Made by a program: the position numbers and the translations under genes | The notes under the pieces: generated by a model | The model's database searches: none | What the model was told of the DNA's origin: nothing | What the model saw: only the letters and a program-made list of their open reading frames with translations | In this document: positions 28,140 through 39,299 of the stretch, piece after piece | Numbering within the stretch: the first letter of the stretch is position 1 | How the letters are laid out: every line of letters begins with the position of its first letter | From: Prosapia bicincta | Taxonomy: Eukaryota > Arthropoda > Insecta > Hemiptera > Cercopidae | NCBI GenBank assembly: GCA_036971475.1 | Contig: JBAIZL010000001.1 | Span: 96,503,850 to 96,567,849, forward strand | Reading direction: 5' to 3' | Length of the DNA: 64,000 nucleotides

Positions 28140-28745
28140 TCAATTAGTAATATTAATATTCAAGACATAAGAGTCATATTGATATGTAAGGCATTTTAAT
28201 CATATTAATATCAATATACATAAAACAAGACACATTTTATTAATATCAATATAGAGGATATTAGGATAATTTTAATAATATCAATATATACAACGTCAGA
28301 CATAATAATATCAATGTATACAACGCCAGACATAATAATATCAATATATACAACGCCAGACATAATAATATCAATATGTAAAACATCACAATCATATTAT
28401 GAATATTCATCTTCGAGACAAATATCAGAGTCAATATACAAGTCTCCTAATATAGGGTCAATTATTATTAAATACATACATGACATAAGAGTTGTATTAT
28501 TAATGTCAATATACAAGACGTCAGACACAAATTATCAATAATAATATACAAGACACCAGAGTCATATGCATAAGACATTAAAATCATATTAACAATATTA
28601 CAGTATTCATAAGATATTAATATCCATGTTTTGTATTAATATACAAGGCATTCCACATATCCTTATTAATATACAAGACATACGAGTCATTAATGTCAAT
28701 ATACAGGATATCGGAACCGTAATATGAATATCAGTTTATTATTAA
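28140..28745. repeat. Degenerate minisatellite with a 30-bp core
   Basis: Three near-identical 30-mers occupy 28291-28380, each starting CAACGYCAGACATAATAATA. They are surrounded by diverged versions combining AATATCAATATACAA, AGACAT(A/C)AGAGTCATATT and similar strings. The 75-codon frame at 28314-28541 is repeat readthrough. Confidence 0.8.
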
Positions 28746-28750
28746 AATTA

Positions 28751-28977
28751 TTACTATATGGAGTACATCCGGTCATTCTGCAGTAAATTCGCAGTTCCTA
28801 CGTTTCGCTAGAATCTCATTCAGCATTGATGAGGTGAACCTAACAACAGAACCCTCATCTCGCTCTTCTACTGTTGTTGGGTTCACCTCGTCAATGCTGG
28901 ATGGATGAGATTCTAGCGAAATGTCGGAACTGCGAATTTATGGACTGCAGAATGAACGGATGTACTCCAGATAGTAA
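28751..28977. repeat. Head-to-head inverted repeat, family Y
   Basis: The arms 28751-28849 and 28871-28977 are imperfect reverse complements (shared: GAGTACATCC, CATTCTGCAG, AAATTCGCAGTTCC, TTTCGCTAGAATCTCAT, CAGCATTGA(T/C)GAGGTGAACC, AACAACAG). Each arm reads outward through GATGAGATTCTAGC, GAAATGTCGG and CGAATTTATGGACTGCAG to AGTAACTATTCATC. A 58-bp (AT)n follows the right arm directly. Confidence 0.9.
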
Positions 28978-28982
28978 CTATT

Positions 28983-28985
<3 letters not shown>

Positions 28986-29043
<58 letters not shown>
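28986..29043. repeat. (AT)n microsatellite
   Basis: AT tract between the family Y inverted repeat and the left end of the TIR transposon at 29050. Confidence 0.95.
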
Positions 29044-29044
<1 letters not shown>

Positions 29045-29650
29045 CGGTAACAGTAGGTCGAAAAAATGTTTAATTATTAGACGCTATACCGTGGAAAACC
29101 TGCTCTGGGTAGATAAGTAAAATGCAAAGTAAAAATAAAATATATATTGAACTCCTAGCTAGCGCATTGTACTTTAAAGTCTTTTTCGAAAACTTTGGTT
29201 TTTCGAAAACCACTCATTTTACAAGTATTTTTACAGTGCCTAGCCAATAATATTTTAAAGTGCTATAGTGAAAATCTTTTATTACATGGGTTAAGAAACA
29301 CAAAACCAAATCAATACTGTCAAATCTTTCAATTTCCGGTAGCGCAAAAGATTCAAAATACGTTAAAATGCTCACTCAAGCACGTTGAAGGAAGGTGTGG
29401 GTTAGCATGCTGTGTTGTGTGTTAATGCACAATCCATTCTTTTTTTTTACTCTATGCTCGTACTCTATTTAATTGTAATGTTATTAACATAAGTGTATTT
29501 TGAGGATATAAAAAAAACAAATGTTTTGTTAACCTATAATTTTAATAAAATGTATAATGGAAATTTTAAAAAACCAAAATTTAACAAACAGTTTTAACAA
29601 ATAAAATAATTTTTTATTTGTGAAAAACGTCTTTAATTCATTATTTCTGA

Positions 29651-29960
29651 GTGTTTAAATTGAAATTGTACTTTCTGTCAAACTTTGGCATCGAAGCTCT
29701 GAAAATTTGTGGATCTTATGAAACCATCTCGTTCCTTAGTGCCGACAACTTTTTGAGATGCTTGTCACTAACCCAACGCAGCGTTCCACAGCTAACGTGT
29801 GACACGGAAATTTTCCAAAGTTCCATTCCTCAGGAGTTTCACCAGCAGTGATTTTACCTCAAACTTCTTCATAAGGTACTCTCCGTAACAATGGTGGAGG
29901 TGTAATTTCAGTGGTGTTCCAGCAGTTGCCTGACTTTATTGCACTACTTATGTCTAGAAC
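29651..29960 (-). pseudogene. Decayed transposon-borne protein, C-terminal part
   Basis: On the minus strand from about 29960 one frame reads VLDISSAIKSGNCWN, then ITPPPLLRRVPYEEV, an in-frame stop (TGA), GETPEEWNFG, and KFPCHTLAVERCVGLVT (29813-29763). After a shift of frame it continues VVGTKERDGFIRST (about 29749-29708) and then stops. The two blocks resemble, from memory, a conserved PCHTQAVER..KLVTEA...RDGFIR C-terminal region in many uncharacterised arthropod proteins that look transposon-borne. I know no function for it. One stop and one frameshift make it a pseudogene. Its place inside the TIRs suggests it was the element's own gene or cargo. Confidence 0.55.
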
Positions 29961-30423
29961 GTACTGTTGATCTTTACTTAAAAGAGTGCAATTATGTCTG
30001 GTTATTCACAATCAACAATTACAAATTCAACTATTAAAAGCTTTTAAAACTTACTAAGCTGGGTGCCAATTAAGCCACTAAATAACTTTGGTCCAGTCGT
30101 TTCACACTCTTGGTTTTGAAATAAATGCCGGAATGGCAACTCATTGAAATGAAAAAAGGCATATTTCTTACTGAAGGGATATTTTTACTTGTTTTTCACT
30201 AACGCATCACACCATTTTTCCAACCCGTGTTAGTAACGGTACCTTCACATTCTACTACGTCAAGTTCGTCTAAAGAAATACTATCTTCCGTCGTGTAAGA
30301 GATAATACTATAAGCGATATCTTGAGCAAATCCACTTGTGGGTGTGACGCGACCAGATTCTTGTGTTATGGAATAATGTTCTTTTTTCTGTTCTTCTAAG
30401 ATGTTTTTCGATTACATTCTCTA

Positions 30424-30663
30424 TTACAAGGGTATCATCCTTCCTTTCATACAAGTAATGACCTTGGATGGGTTTACGTTCTTCTGCGCTCTGGTTTTGA
30501 AGTTTTCTGCGTTTAGCTTTTTTCTCTTCTTATTTTTACTTTTATGAATAACATGGGAGTGGTCATCATTAGTTATGATACTTATATCTTCAACACGCTT
30601 GAGGTTAAACCAGCTTATATAAAAGCAATAATTTAATGAAATCTGAGGCTTTTGTGCTACCAC
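30424..30663 (-). pseudogene. Possible upstream remnant of the same element
   Basis: A 79-codon minus-strand frame with a lysine/arginine-rich patch (KSKNKKRKKLN) lies upstream, in minus orientation, of the decayed block above and inside the same TIRs. I recognise no family. It may be part of the 5' coding region of the element or chance. Confidence 0.2.
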
Positions 30664-30929
30664 AAATCAAGAGATATTGTCTGTTTTACATTTATTTGCT
30701 ATTTTTTAAGCACTTTAAAATATTATTGGCTAAGCAAAAATAATTGAAAAATGACTTGATTTCTGAAAAACCCAACATTTCAAGTATGATGCGCTAGCTG
30801 GGGGTTTAATATATAATTTTGTTTTACTTTGCATTCTACTTATCTACCCCAGATGCATAGCGTCTACCACCACTTTCCGTGGTATACCGTTTAAATAAAA
30901 AAAAACATTATTATTTTTCGCTCTACTTT

Positions 30930-31031
<102 letters not shown>

Positions 31032-31060
31032 CTGATACGTATTCCTTCACAGATGGATAA

Positions 31061-31316
31061 ATATGATGAATAGTTACTATCTAGAGTACATACGTTCATT
31101 CTGCAGTCCATAAATTCGCAGTTGTTTCGCTAGAATCTCATCCAGCATTGACGAGGTGAACCCAACAACAGTAGAAGAGCGAGATGCTACTGTTCTTCTA
31201 CTGCTGTTGGGTTCATCTCGTCAATGCTGGATGAGATTCTAGCGAAACGTCGGAACTGTGAATTTATGGACTGCAGAATGAACGGATGTACTCCAGATAG
31301 TAACTACTCATCATAT
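31061..31316. repeat. Head-to-head inverted repeat, family Y (second copy)
   Basis: The arms 31061-31178 and 31194-31316 are close reverse complements. The right arm reads TCATCTCGTCAATGCTGG, GATGAGATTCTAGC, GAAACGTCGGAACTG, GAATTTATGGACTGCAG, AGTAACTACTCATC and runs straight into (AT)n. GATGAG plus CGAAACGTC resembles the classical hammerhead core strands, but an extra base (CTGGATGA or CTAGATGA) and a competing hairpin GCTGGA/TCTAGC leave this ambiguous. Confidence 0.9.

Positions 31317-31387
<71 letters not shown>
31317..31387. repeat. (AT)n microsatellite
   Basis: About 66 bp of AT repeats separating families Y and X. Confidence 0.95.
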
Positions 31388-31388
<1 letters not shown>

Positions 31389-31423
31389 CTAGGCTTTGCA
31401 ACACTGTTTTCTTGTATTCACTT

Positions 31424-31613
31424 ATCACTTTCACTACATGCACTTAAACAAGAATCGTACTTGGTATTTATGCGAGTTAACTTTCAGATTGGTAGTATCT
31501 CCTTCAACGGGCATCATTGACCGGGGGTTGTAGTAGACTTTGAAATCTTTGAAAGTTAACTCGCATAAATACCAAGTAAGATTCATTTTTAAGTACATAT
31601 AGTGAAAGTGATA
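31424..31613. repeat. Head-to-head inverted repeat, family X
   Basis: Arms 31424-31491 (ATCACTTTCACTACATGC...GCGAGTTAACTTTCAGATT) and 31544-31613 (AATCTTTGAAAGTTAACTCGC...TAGTGAAAGTGAT) are reverse complements with a few mismatches. Each reads outward as GAAAGTTAACTC, then GCATAAATACCAAGTA. GAAA is again followed by a palindrome, AGTTAACT, and then C, matching the stem III pattern of the other modules, although no clear CTGANGA strand remains. Confidence 0.85.
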
Positions 31614-31690
31614 TATATAAGGAGAGTTGAGCTAATAGAAGAAATTGAAAAATAGAGACATTAATTAAATCAAATAATGCAACAATAATA
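31614..31690 (+). repeat. 3' fragment of the long dispersed repeat (copy 3)
   Basis: AAGGAGAGTTGAGCTAATAGAAGAAATTGAA matches the 3' end of copies 1 and 2 (CAGGAGAGTG...GCTAATAGAAGGAATTGAA). It abuts the outer end of the family X arm. Confidence 0.5.
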
Positions 31691-32565
31691 ATAATATGCA
31701 CATATAATAGATTTACCTAAAATGTAAACGGGTAGAGAATAGATTCTACTTTTAAAGTTAGTTGTAACAAGATAACAAAAATATCTTGCAAGATATAATA
31801 TTGTTTAAAAGAATTTCATCTCTTGTAGCCTTTTTATACCGTAGAAATGCCCGGCGTACCCAAAACTTATGTTGTACCTAAATTTATCTCAAAATGTCAC
31901 TTAAACATCATGGTCGGAATTTCATAATGTATTTATGAGTAGAAGAGTTGTCTAGGAGGAATAAAAGAGAACAATAGGCGACCTTCGACATTCTGAATCC
32001 ATTCTGAGCCAAGCTCGATGTCCCTCTTATTTTTATAACCTGAGAAAATAGTTTACAACAATCAAGTTAATTATCTTCATGTATTTATTTGTTTACAAAA
32101 ATGGTTGCCCTATTGTTTACTTTAAAAAAATATTAGTGTTGTATACATTTTAATTATAGTAAACATTTGAGTAAACCAATATAGGTGGTAAAACCCATGA
32201 CTCTTAACAATTTTGAGATGTTAATACTCTTCTGGCATTTTTCATTTATTACCCATTTTAATTGGGTTCGTATGATACTCCATAATATAATTCCTTCATA
32301 GTTCTCCCATAACAGCATTGGTTTCTATATTTATTTGTTTCTAGCTATATAATGTTTGGTTTGAATCTGAGCAAGTTATTACAATGTTTTGAACAGTTTA
32401 TTCTTAGACCGTTTTAATTTATAAAAGAAATTTATTTTTTACATCTCATGAATGGTGTAGAGATAAGGAGATCGTTTCAAGACATTGACCAGACGTCATC
32501 TATTTTTGGAAGTGGTTCAGCACTAACATCACAACTTGATAGCAGTCAATTTATTTTATAAGGAT
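31691..32565. other. AT-rich DNA, no gene seen
   Basis: Nothing recognised. Confidence 0.5.
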
Positions 32566-32570
32566 TCATA

Positions 32571-32655
32571 TTCGCCCTTTGATAGCGGCGATGTGAAATA
32601 CGCGCGGTCATTACGCGCGTCGGTGAGATCATATAAATCACGACTTCAAAGGGCT
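32571..32655. other. Nested hairpin with CGCG-rich stem beside a TATA-like box
   Basis: An outer pair GCCCTTTGA/TCAAAGGGC and an inner pair ACGCGCG/CGCGCGT (loop GTCATTA) nest within 85 bp. ATATAAAT lies at about 32633-32640 between the inner and outer right arms. The CpG density is unusual for this window. It may be a structured RNA, a transposon end or a core promoter; I cannot choose. Confidence 0.35.
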
Positions 32656-32659
32656 TCAA

Positions 32660-33590
32660 GCATGCTTTACAGTAAGATTCGTTTCTCCTTTATTTACCCA
32701 GATTTTATAAACTAATTTATATTTACTGACTGGGAGTTAGACATCTTTGATGTTTGCTTTAACTTGCGGATTGCCTATGTAGAACAAACTATCGCGTAAC
32801 TTCTTAAGAGCCAGGAAATCTTATTTCTTAATTCTTGACCTAGTTACGTCTTTGGGTTTGAAATATTCTTTGTCGTAAGTTTTACGAAAAGGAATACAAT
32901 ATCTAGCTTAAGATTAAACGTCAAGTTAGGGTTAAATTTTAATTTGTCAGTTTTGTTACTTTGTAAATTGTAGAAAAATAATTATGCTGTATATTTAATA
33001 CCTTTTAAACTTTTTCTTAAATGTTATTAAAAACGTCATGCTCAGAATAGAAAGCGCATTTTATAACTTTATGTAATTAAATGTTTTACATCAATTTCTT
33101 TATCTTGAAGTTTTCAATGATTTTTGCCTTTCATACTTATACAGAACAGAAATGCTTTATACTTAAAGCTTTTTCCCTTTTTGTAAATGACCCTATGGTT
33201 GATCATAGAATACTAAAATGTCTTAAAACATTTTTATTCAATTTTGTTTATTAGGATCCTCTGACTGCTTTAAAAATAAGGGGTCTGATATTAAGGACAC
33301 TATTTAATTTAGTATTCTTATTCATTTAATGTCTTGTGCTATTTATTAGAGTATAGCTACATTGAAATGTAGAGTTCATATTAATATTATACCTTTTATT
33401 TCCTAAGATCGAATTCCATTCTTTTGATTTTGTAAAAATATTCTGGGAAAATTGTTGGGAGTAGATGATTTTTGTAAAAGATGTGATCACAGCTCAAAAC
33501 TAGTTGGAAGATTTGGTGTTCGAATTTATGATTTAAGATTATAATTTGGCTCATGGTATTCCTTGTTAAATGTTTCATCTTAGGTCGTTA
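32660..33590. other. AT-rich DNA, no gene seen
   Basis: A 60-codon minus frame at 33396-33578 has no recognisable motif. Confidence 0.5.
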
Positions 33591-33607
33591 AATTAGTGTA
33601 CTGAGAC

Positions 33608-33679
33608 TTAGTGTAATCCTCACTAAAGGAGGATAACAATCGCCTTGGAAGGGTGAAGGTTCGAACCTCCTAATACTAA
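33608..33679 (+). other. tRNA-like fragment (weak)
   Basis: The 72-nt segment has ends TTAGTGT and ATACTAA that pair over 7 bp with one G-U, a TCCT/AGGA 4-bp stem in the D-arm position, and the B-box string GGTTCGAACCT. No acceptable anticodon arm or A box is present and the T stem is poor. It is either a badly decayed tRNA or SINE head, or coincidence around a TTCGAA palindrome. Confidence 0.2.
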
Positions 33680-33684
33680 CCCTA

Positions 33685-34190
33685 CTAACGACACCGTAAT
33701 CAGCTGTACAAATGTCAGCTCGAACCATCGATGGAAGCTGATCAATGTTCACAGCCCTTTCCACGTGTCCCTCTTCCCTTGGACTCTCAATTAACGGAAA
33801 TATTATTAATCCTGTATTATTGTTCAACTTATATATATTCTAATTTGCGTTTTTTAGCCGAGAGTGACATTTCTTTCACTATTTTTTAATAAACACCACT
33901 GTGGTGTTGATTAGGGCGAATAGTGATCACGGCTTTCATGTCATAATGGCTCTTCCATTGACCAAGCCTCGGTCGCGTAGCAGAAGCCGAAGAGTATAGC
34001 AACCATTGTTTTTAAAAAGATTCAGTATATTCTTATATAACGTAAGGGCCAATGTAAAATGCACAAAAAGATGATGATAAAGTCAGTGTTCGATGCAGAT
34101 AATTAACCAGCATTTTTTTGTAGTTCTCATGTGGTTAGCAAATATGACCACTATCCCCTACGGACGATAGAGGAAGATTGTGGCTATTGG
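33685..34190. other. No gene seen
   Basis: The 79-codon minus frame at 33588-33827 overlaps the tRNA-like fragment and has no recognisable domain. Confidence 0.45.
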
Positions 34191-34194
34191 TAGG

Positions 34195-34400
34195 ATTAAG
34201 GAAGTGACCTGGTAGAAACTACCTCTTAGAGAATATATAGGGGTCTTTAGTGGAGGACATATGAGGGCCCCGTTATGGAGGAATATAGCGGTCCCAGGTA
34301 GAGTTTATAAGGGGATCACTGTTAGAGGATTTAAGGGGTCTGTATTAAAGTAGGATGTACAGAGTAGAGGCTCCTGGTAGAGGCTTCGGAGCGTATCATG
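34195..34400. repeat. Degenerate G-rich minisatellite
   Basis: Variants of GGTAGAGGATATAGGGGTC recur about every 30 bp (for example ATATAGGGGTCTTTAGTGGAGG and TTAAGGGGTCTGTATT). A similar style of sequence occurs at about 45340-45480. Confidence 0.5.
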
Positions 34401-35295
34401 GTTATCATATATCAAGAGTATAGTATTTAAAGTAGAGCTAATCTATATCTAGGTCATAAAAACGTAGCAATCCTATACACAGCGATGTTAAAAAGAGCGG
34501 TAGGGAAAGGTAGTTGATATTTAGTAAAACTGAAAAAGGAAATAATGATTTTATGGTAGCCCTTCAGGGAACAGAGGGAAATATTTAGTCTGGACAAGGT
34601 CGCTTACCTGACTTAAATTTCCCCTTGTTTATTTTAATTAAAAATTTTATACGAGGTCTACTGTTTTAATCCAAATCATTTCCTTCGGCTCCTGACCCCA
34701 ATTTGCTTCAACTGTCGCCCCAAGACAGATATTTAAGGATATGTAAAAATTTCATTGCTGGAACCTTGTTACAAAAACCTTGCACAACTTGAACATAGAA
34801 AATAATTACATTGTTTGTACTATCTGTGTCAAAGTGGTCAGTGGTATAATTCACACTGTTTTGGTAAAATTGTTTGCAAGTAACACAATACCTCTTATAA
34901 AGTAGTTTACCGTAAAAAGTAAACAACATTTGCTATTTAAATGTATCACTAAACGACTTGGCAAGTGGCAACTTTGTGTTTAATGAGAGCTTTGCATAAA
35001 TAAACATTTCCACGCGTCGATCAAAGTCAAGCAATATTAGCTCGGCTCATGGCATTCAGATGTTTTGCACAGTTACCTCACACGATGCCGGAGTGTGTTG
35101 GCTCCAATTTATTCTGTTGTGGACGAATACGGTTCAACACAAAAAAATATCACGTATAAATTAATAACCAAATGCTTTTGCGTATTTAATCGTAAACCCA
35201 CGCGTAACAAATGAATGAAAGTGTGGCTTTTTTATTATAGTGTTTTGCATGTTTAATTGTTAACCCACGCTGTAAACAAATGCACTTAAATTTTG
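34401..35295. other. No gene seen
   Basis: A 73-codon minus frame at 34708-34929 has no recognisable domain. Confidence 0.45.
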
Positions 35296-35297
35296 CG

Positions 35298-35299
<2 letters not shown>

Positions 35300-35342
<43 letters not shown>

Positions 35343-35386
35343 CAAACACACACTCACCAACACACACACACACACACACACACACA
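35300..35386. repeat. Interrupted (CA)n microsatellite
   Basis: CA tracts at about 35300-35338 and 35360-35386, separated by TATCAAACACACACTCACCAA. Confidence 0.95.
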
Positions 35387-35389
35387 GAT

Positions 35390-38300
35390 ATATAGTAGTG
35401 GCTGTGTTGTTTACTAAACTTTAATTGCAAAGTCTTATTGTACTTACGACGAAATAGAGAAATGGAAAATTTATAATAACTATTACGTAATAAAGAATAA
35501 GAATTTGTATTATTCACATTTTTCACTTTGATTTGTTTTAATAGTTATATGACGATCAGCCGGTGTGACTAATATGCCTTTGTGACTACAAAGGTCAGGA
35601 AATGATTTTGAATATGTTCAAGATTAAGGGGAGACATCATCTTTCTGATAGGAGATAGAGGGGGTAATGGACTAAGGAAATAACATAACGAGCCCTCAAA
35701 CATCAAATCTTACGCAGACTTACTCTCTACCAGGATGATGAAAAGACATGTCTACCCATTACACTGCCTTGTAAGAAGATGGGATACGGATATGTAGATG
35801 AAAATGGGATGGTAGGAATGATATTAAACGGTTATTCCTAGTAAAGGTAGATTGTAAAATACGAGTATTTTGGCCTTACCGACTGAAGGTCCTCGCTCTA
35901 CACTTTTTAGCGTGGAAACCTTCTATCCTGGGAAAAGCAGGAACACATTCAGATCATTGTTGTAGCAGCGGTCTCTGATTCTCCTTCGAGCCCCTAATTA
36001 GATATTTGCTTTTGCGGAAGAATTAGCATTACTTATTCATAATGCATTTCTATGACGGTTGCTGTATTTATGTTAAAGAACTATTACCACAATATCGACT
36101 ATATATACACGACTACGAATGTTTTTACGAATTTCGTCAGAAGATTTTACTTCGTGTAATACTATGTCCTATTTAGTAATATCTTCTGAGCCTGCAATCT
36201 ACTTTCTAAAATAGTATTGTCCGGGAAATTTATTGAGACTTTTTTAAAGTAATTTTTTAAAATTACGTCCCATTTATGTATTTAAATCCTTAATTCCACA
36301 TTCAGTTTTGACTTTGAAAACTTTAGAAAAATTAAGTTCCAGAAACTGTATAAGAAAAAATATAGACTGGTAAAATAATTAATCAAGAACTCAGAGTAAA
36401 TGTTAGTGTATTATAATGTAAGTTTTAAATACTTGCAATTGATACCCGTTATTGAGAAAAATATTTCTAGTTGCCAAATTGAATAGTTAAATAAATAAAT
36501 ACCTAGGTAAGGGATAAAAACAAGATCATAAATATACACAAATTAATATTTAAAATTATCATGTAAATACAAATTGATGTGAATATTTAGCGGGAAACAA
36601 TAAGATTAATTACTTGAATGCTACAGAAGACCTGTCTTAGAGCTGTAACGCATTAAGTAAATTCTTAAGGAATTTAGGTGTTGAATATTGCAGTTATCTG
36701 TTACATAATTAATAAAGTGACCTGCAAATTCAAGAGCATTCCTAAATTGATCTTCAGAATGGTGCATTCAATAAAATTATCAATTGTTTCAAAATAAAAT
36801 AAATCAAATTTAAATTTACAAAATTTAAACAAAAGATAAAAAAGAAAAAAAATTAATTTGAAACGTTTACACTGTTTTAGATCTGGTTTTTATATTTGTT
36901 TAACATGTTAAGAGTTTAAACTAATATTTTCACTATTTTAGTATCTATGGCATTGACATATGATATCCACAAAGATATTGCTTCTATATAAAATAAAATA
37001 CATTTCAAATTAATTTATCTAACAGTTGAAAATTTGGTATTGCGTCCCACGAATTAATCATAACTTTCTGCAATTTTAAAATATGAAAACGTTTTGCGCA
37101 CTATTTTGCCGTCCCGAGTTAAATTTTGAAGTTAAATTTTGATTTCACATCACCTTCATCAAATTAACATCTTAATTTAATAAGGAACTGGAGTTTATGT
37201 TGTATAGCGTGGTTCCTTGATCAGACCTTTCCATTATTAATTTTGGATACGTGTTGGCTAGGATGCTCGCCAGATGTCGAATAATCAGTGATGAAACGTT
37301 TTTAAAAAAATAACAAAGGAAACGTTTAGACACTTCTTAACAGAATTGAGTTTATCTAAATTAAAACTGTTAAATATAAAATTTGTTCTTGAGACGTCCT
37401 ATCGGTTCGAAGACCAACCGAGAAGAGAGAGTTTAAAGTTCACGTTGCGAATTCCTGACCTTCTGCGCAACTTTCCTTCGCATTTCTAATGGTTAGCTTT
37501 TTTCATAAAAAAAAGGCTTGTGGAAATCATATCTCAACCAGTATTACGGCACATAGAATTAAAATTTACAATTTTTAAAAAAAAATCTCGGTTAGTTTTC
37601 TGATACTGCTGTAATATGTAACATTTATGCACAAAATAATGTTACGGAGCAATTACAAAAAGAAAAATAACTTAGGAATTACAAAAAAACATGCAAATAT
37701 TTACAATTGTCTATCAAGAAAACATTTACTTTATGGAATACAAAATCAGAAAATGTCTCTAGACATAAATATTATTTGAAAAACATGTTATGTTAACATT
37801 CAATTTGAACATTTTCTATAATTGACTTGTTGATCTTTTTTAAAAAGTTAAAATTTGTATATAAACATTCGTGTATTCACTCACAATTTTTGATATTAAG
37901 AAAAATACGTTTGATGTATGAATCAGTTATAACTTAATTCAAATAATGACTTTTCGACACATAATTTGTTAAATGTTTTAGACCTAGAATATATAAATAA
38001 GGTTATTTTTTTAAAACTGTAATTATTACCAAACATTAGTCTACAAATAATAATAAGTATTTTAAAAGTAGGATACTAACATTTGAGTTCACATTTTGTA
38101 AGAAACATTCACTATAATTAATAATGATTTTTTAAAAAATTTGTAAAAGAACCTATAACTCGTACAATGCAATGTATAAAATCATTAAAATCATCCACTA
38201 AAGTAGATAAATTACGGAAACAAACATTGACTACTAGTATTTTAATACACAAATCATCAATATTATAATACTGTATATTATACCAGTAATACTTGTCAAT

Positions 38301-38400
38301 ACTTTAATTAGGAAAACACACTGCTTCGTGTCAACCGTCGTCAGACGATATTATAAAGTGCAAAGTTAGACTGATGGTTCCTTCTCGATCCCTAATTTGT
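35390..38400. other. AT-rich DNA, no gene seen
   Basis: The only structure noticed is a 6-bp hairpin TCGGTT/AACCGA near 37400. No coding signal. Confidence 0.5.
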
Positions 38401-38576
38401 GGGGAGACTTTCAATCCGGCCTCATCAGAATTTCCAGGTCAGTTTTCTTCGTTTTGGACTTTAGTCCGGATACCGAAGGAGGATAGAAATAAGGAAAGGA
38501 AAACATGACTCTGAAATGTCAAGGACGCGTACCCGAAGTAGACGTACTCTCTATTGGAGTTAGAAAGAAGGGTTTA

Positions 38577-39289
38577 GGCTTGTCGCACACTGGATCCTTT
38601 CCGTTTAGTCCTCCAACTCAGCTCTGTTCAGTCAGCTCTGTTCCGGCAGTTTTCCCACACATTGCGTCCGTTCGGTCCGCTCAGTTCAGTCGTTACCTTT
38701 GAGCGCCAACCTCCAGAGGACGGCAGGCACTGTCAATGTTCGCATGTAAATTATTTGTGTCGGCTTTTCCGTTTGTGTGATTATGAGTTCCAGCAGTAGT
38801 GACAAAGAAACTACTGTAATAGGATTGACACTAGCTGCAGACGAGGATGATCAAGTATCAAGGAAAAAAGAAAAATTTGAGTGCACAGTATTAATGCCGC
38901 TCGAGATAGTGAGGGAGAGTATCCTCCTTCATTGTAATATTATAGTAATCCTTGTGTGACAGGTCGTACAACATTGGATATGCCTGTACTGCTGAAATAA
39001 GTCGTTCATTAAAACTCATCGTAAAAATAAATAAATCAACAATCCAATAAGTCCAAGTTCAGTTGCACAACTCTACTGACTATCTGAATTCTCCGCATGC
39101 ACGGCGTCTCAATCCTTCAGTCACTTTCGCAAAAATCGCTCGCTGACCGAAAAGTGGCTGAGACGAAGGGAGCGGACTAACCTGAACTGACGGAACGGAT
39201 GCTGTGTGCTGTTCTACATTTGATTACATTGTTTTCAAATTTTGGCGGAAGCGACTGAGCTGATCGGACTGAACAGTATGCGATAAGCC
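38577..39289 (+). mobile_element. PIF/Harbinger-type non-autonomous transposon
   Basis: Terminal inverted repeats GGCTTGTCGCACACTG (38577-38592) and GGCTTATCGCATACTG (reverse complement of 39274-39289) differ at 2 of 16 bases and are flanked by TTA on both sides (38574-38576 and 39290-39292). A TTA/TWA duplication and TIRs beginning GG are hallmarks of PIF/Harbinger. Subterminal CTCAGTTCAGTCG/CTCAGTCGC-like motifs recur near both ends. At 713 bp it is far shorter than autonomous elements (usually 2-5 kb) and keeps only a fragment of coding sequence, so it is an internally deleted copy needing transposase in trans. Confidence 0.8.
38783..38959 (+). pseudogene. Harbinger transposase N-terminal remnant
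   Basis: ATG at 38783 opens MSSSSSDKETTVIGLTL, then acidic AADEDDQ, then a basic SRKKEKF stretch. This order (serine start, hydrophobic helix, acidic run, lysine/arginine run) is what I recall for the N-termini of HARBI1/ALP1-like PIF transposases, where a tryptophan-containing VHP-like motif normally follows. Here the frame continues into unrelated residues and stops at 38957-38959. The catalytic DDE domain is absent. A first ATG six bases earlier (38777) is also possible. Position inside the TIRs supports the reading. Confidence 0.5.
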
Positions 39290-39299
39290 TTACTCGACC

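Larger units (their letters stand above)
29050..30929. mobile_element. 1.88-kb DNA transposon with long TIRs and TA duplication
   Basis: The ends are inverted: ACAGTAGGTCGAAAA... on the left and, reverse-complemented, AAAGTAGAGCGAAAA... on the right. The similarity continues about 190-200 bp inward (GACGCTAT, GGGTAGATAAGTA, AATGCAAAGTAAAA, AGCTAGCGCAT, TAGCCAATAATATTTTAAAGTGC). TA dinucleotides at 29048-29049 and 30930-30931 flank it, consistent with a TA-targeting element, but the flanks are (AT)n/(AC)n so the duplication is weak. Size and long TIRs would suit a Tc1/mariner-like or other TA-targeting superfamily. It carries a decayed reading frame on the minus strand. The class is uncertain. 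Confidence 0.65.

Noticed and set aside
31224..31520. 98-codon frame
   Set aside because: It runs through the family Y arm, the (AT)n tract and the family X arm; the middle is Tyr-Ile readthrough.
38409..38428. CTGATGA...GAAA on the minus strand
   Set aside because: The nine bases between the core strands (GGCCGGATT) give only G-U pairs and no stem I partner is seen; insufficient for a module call.
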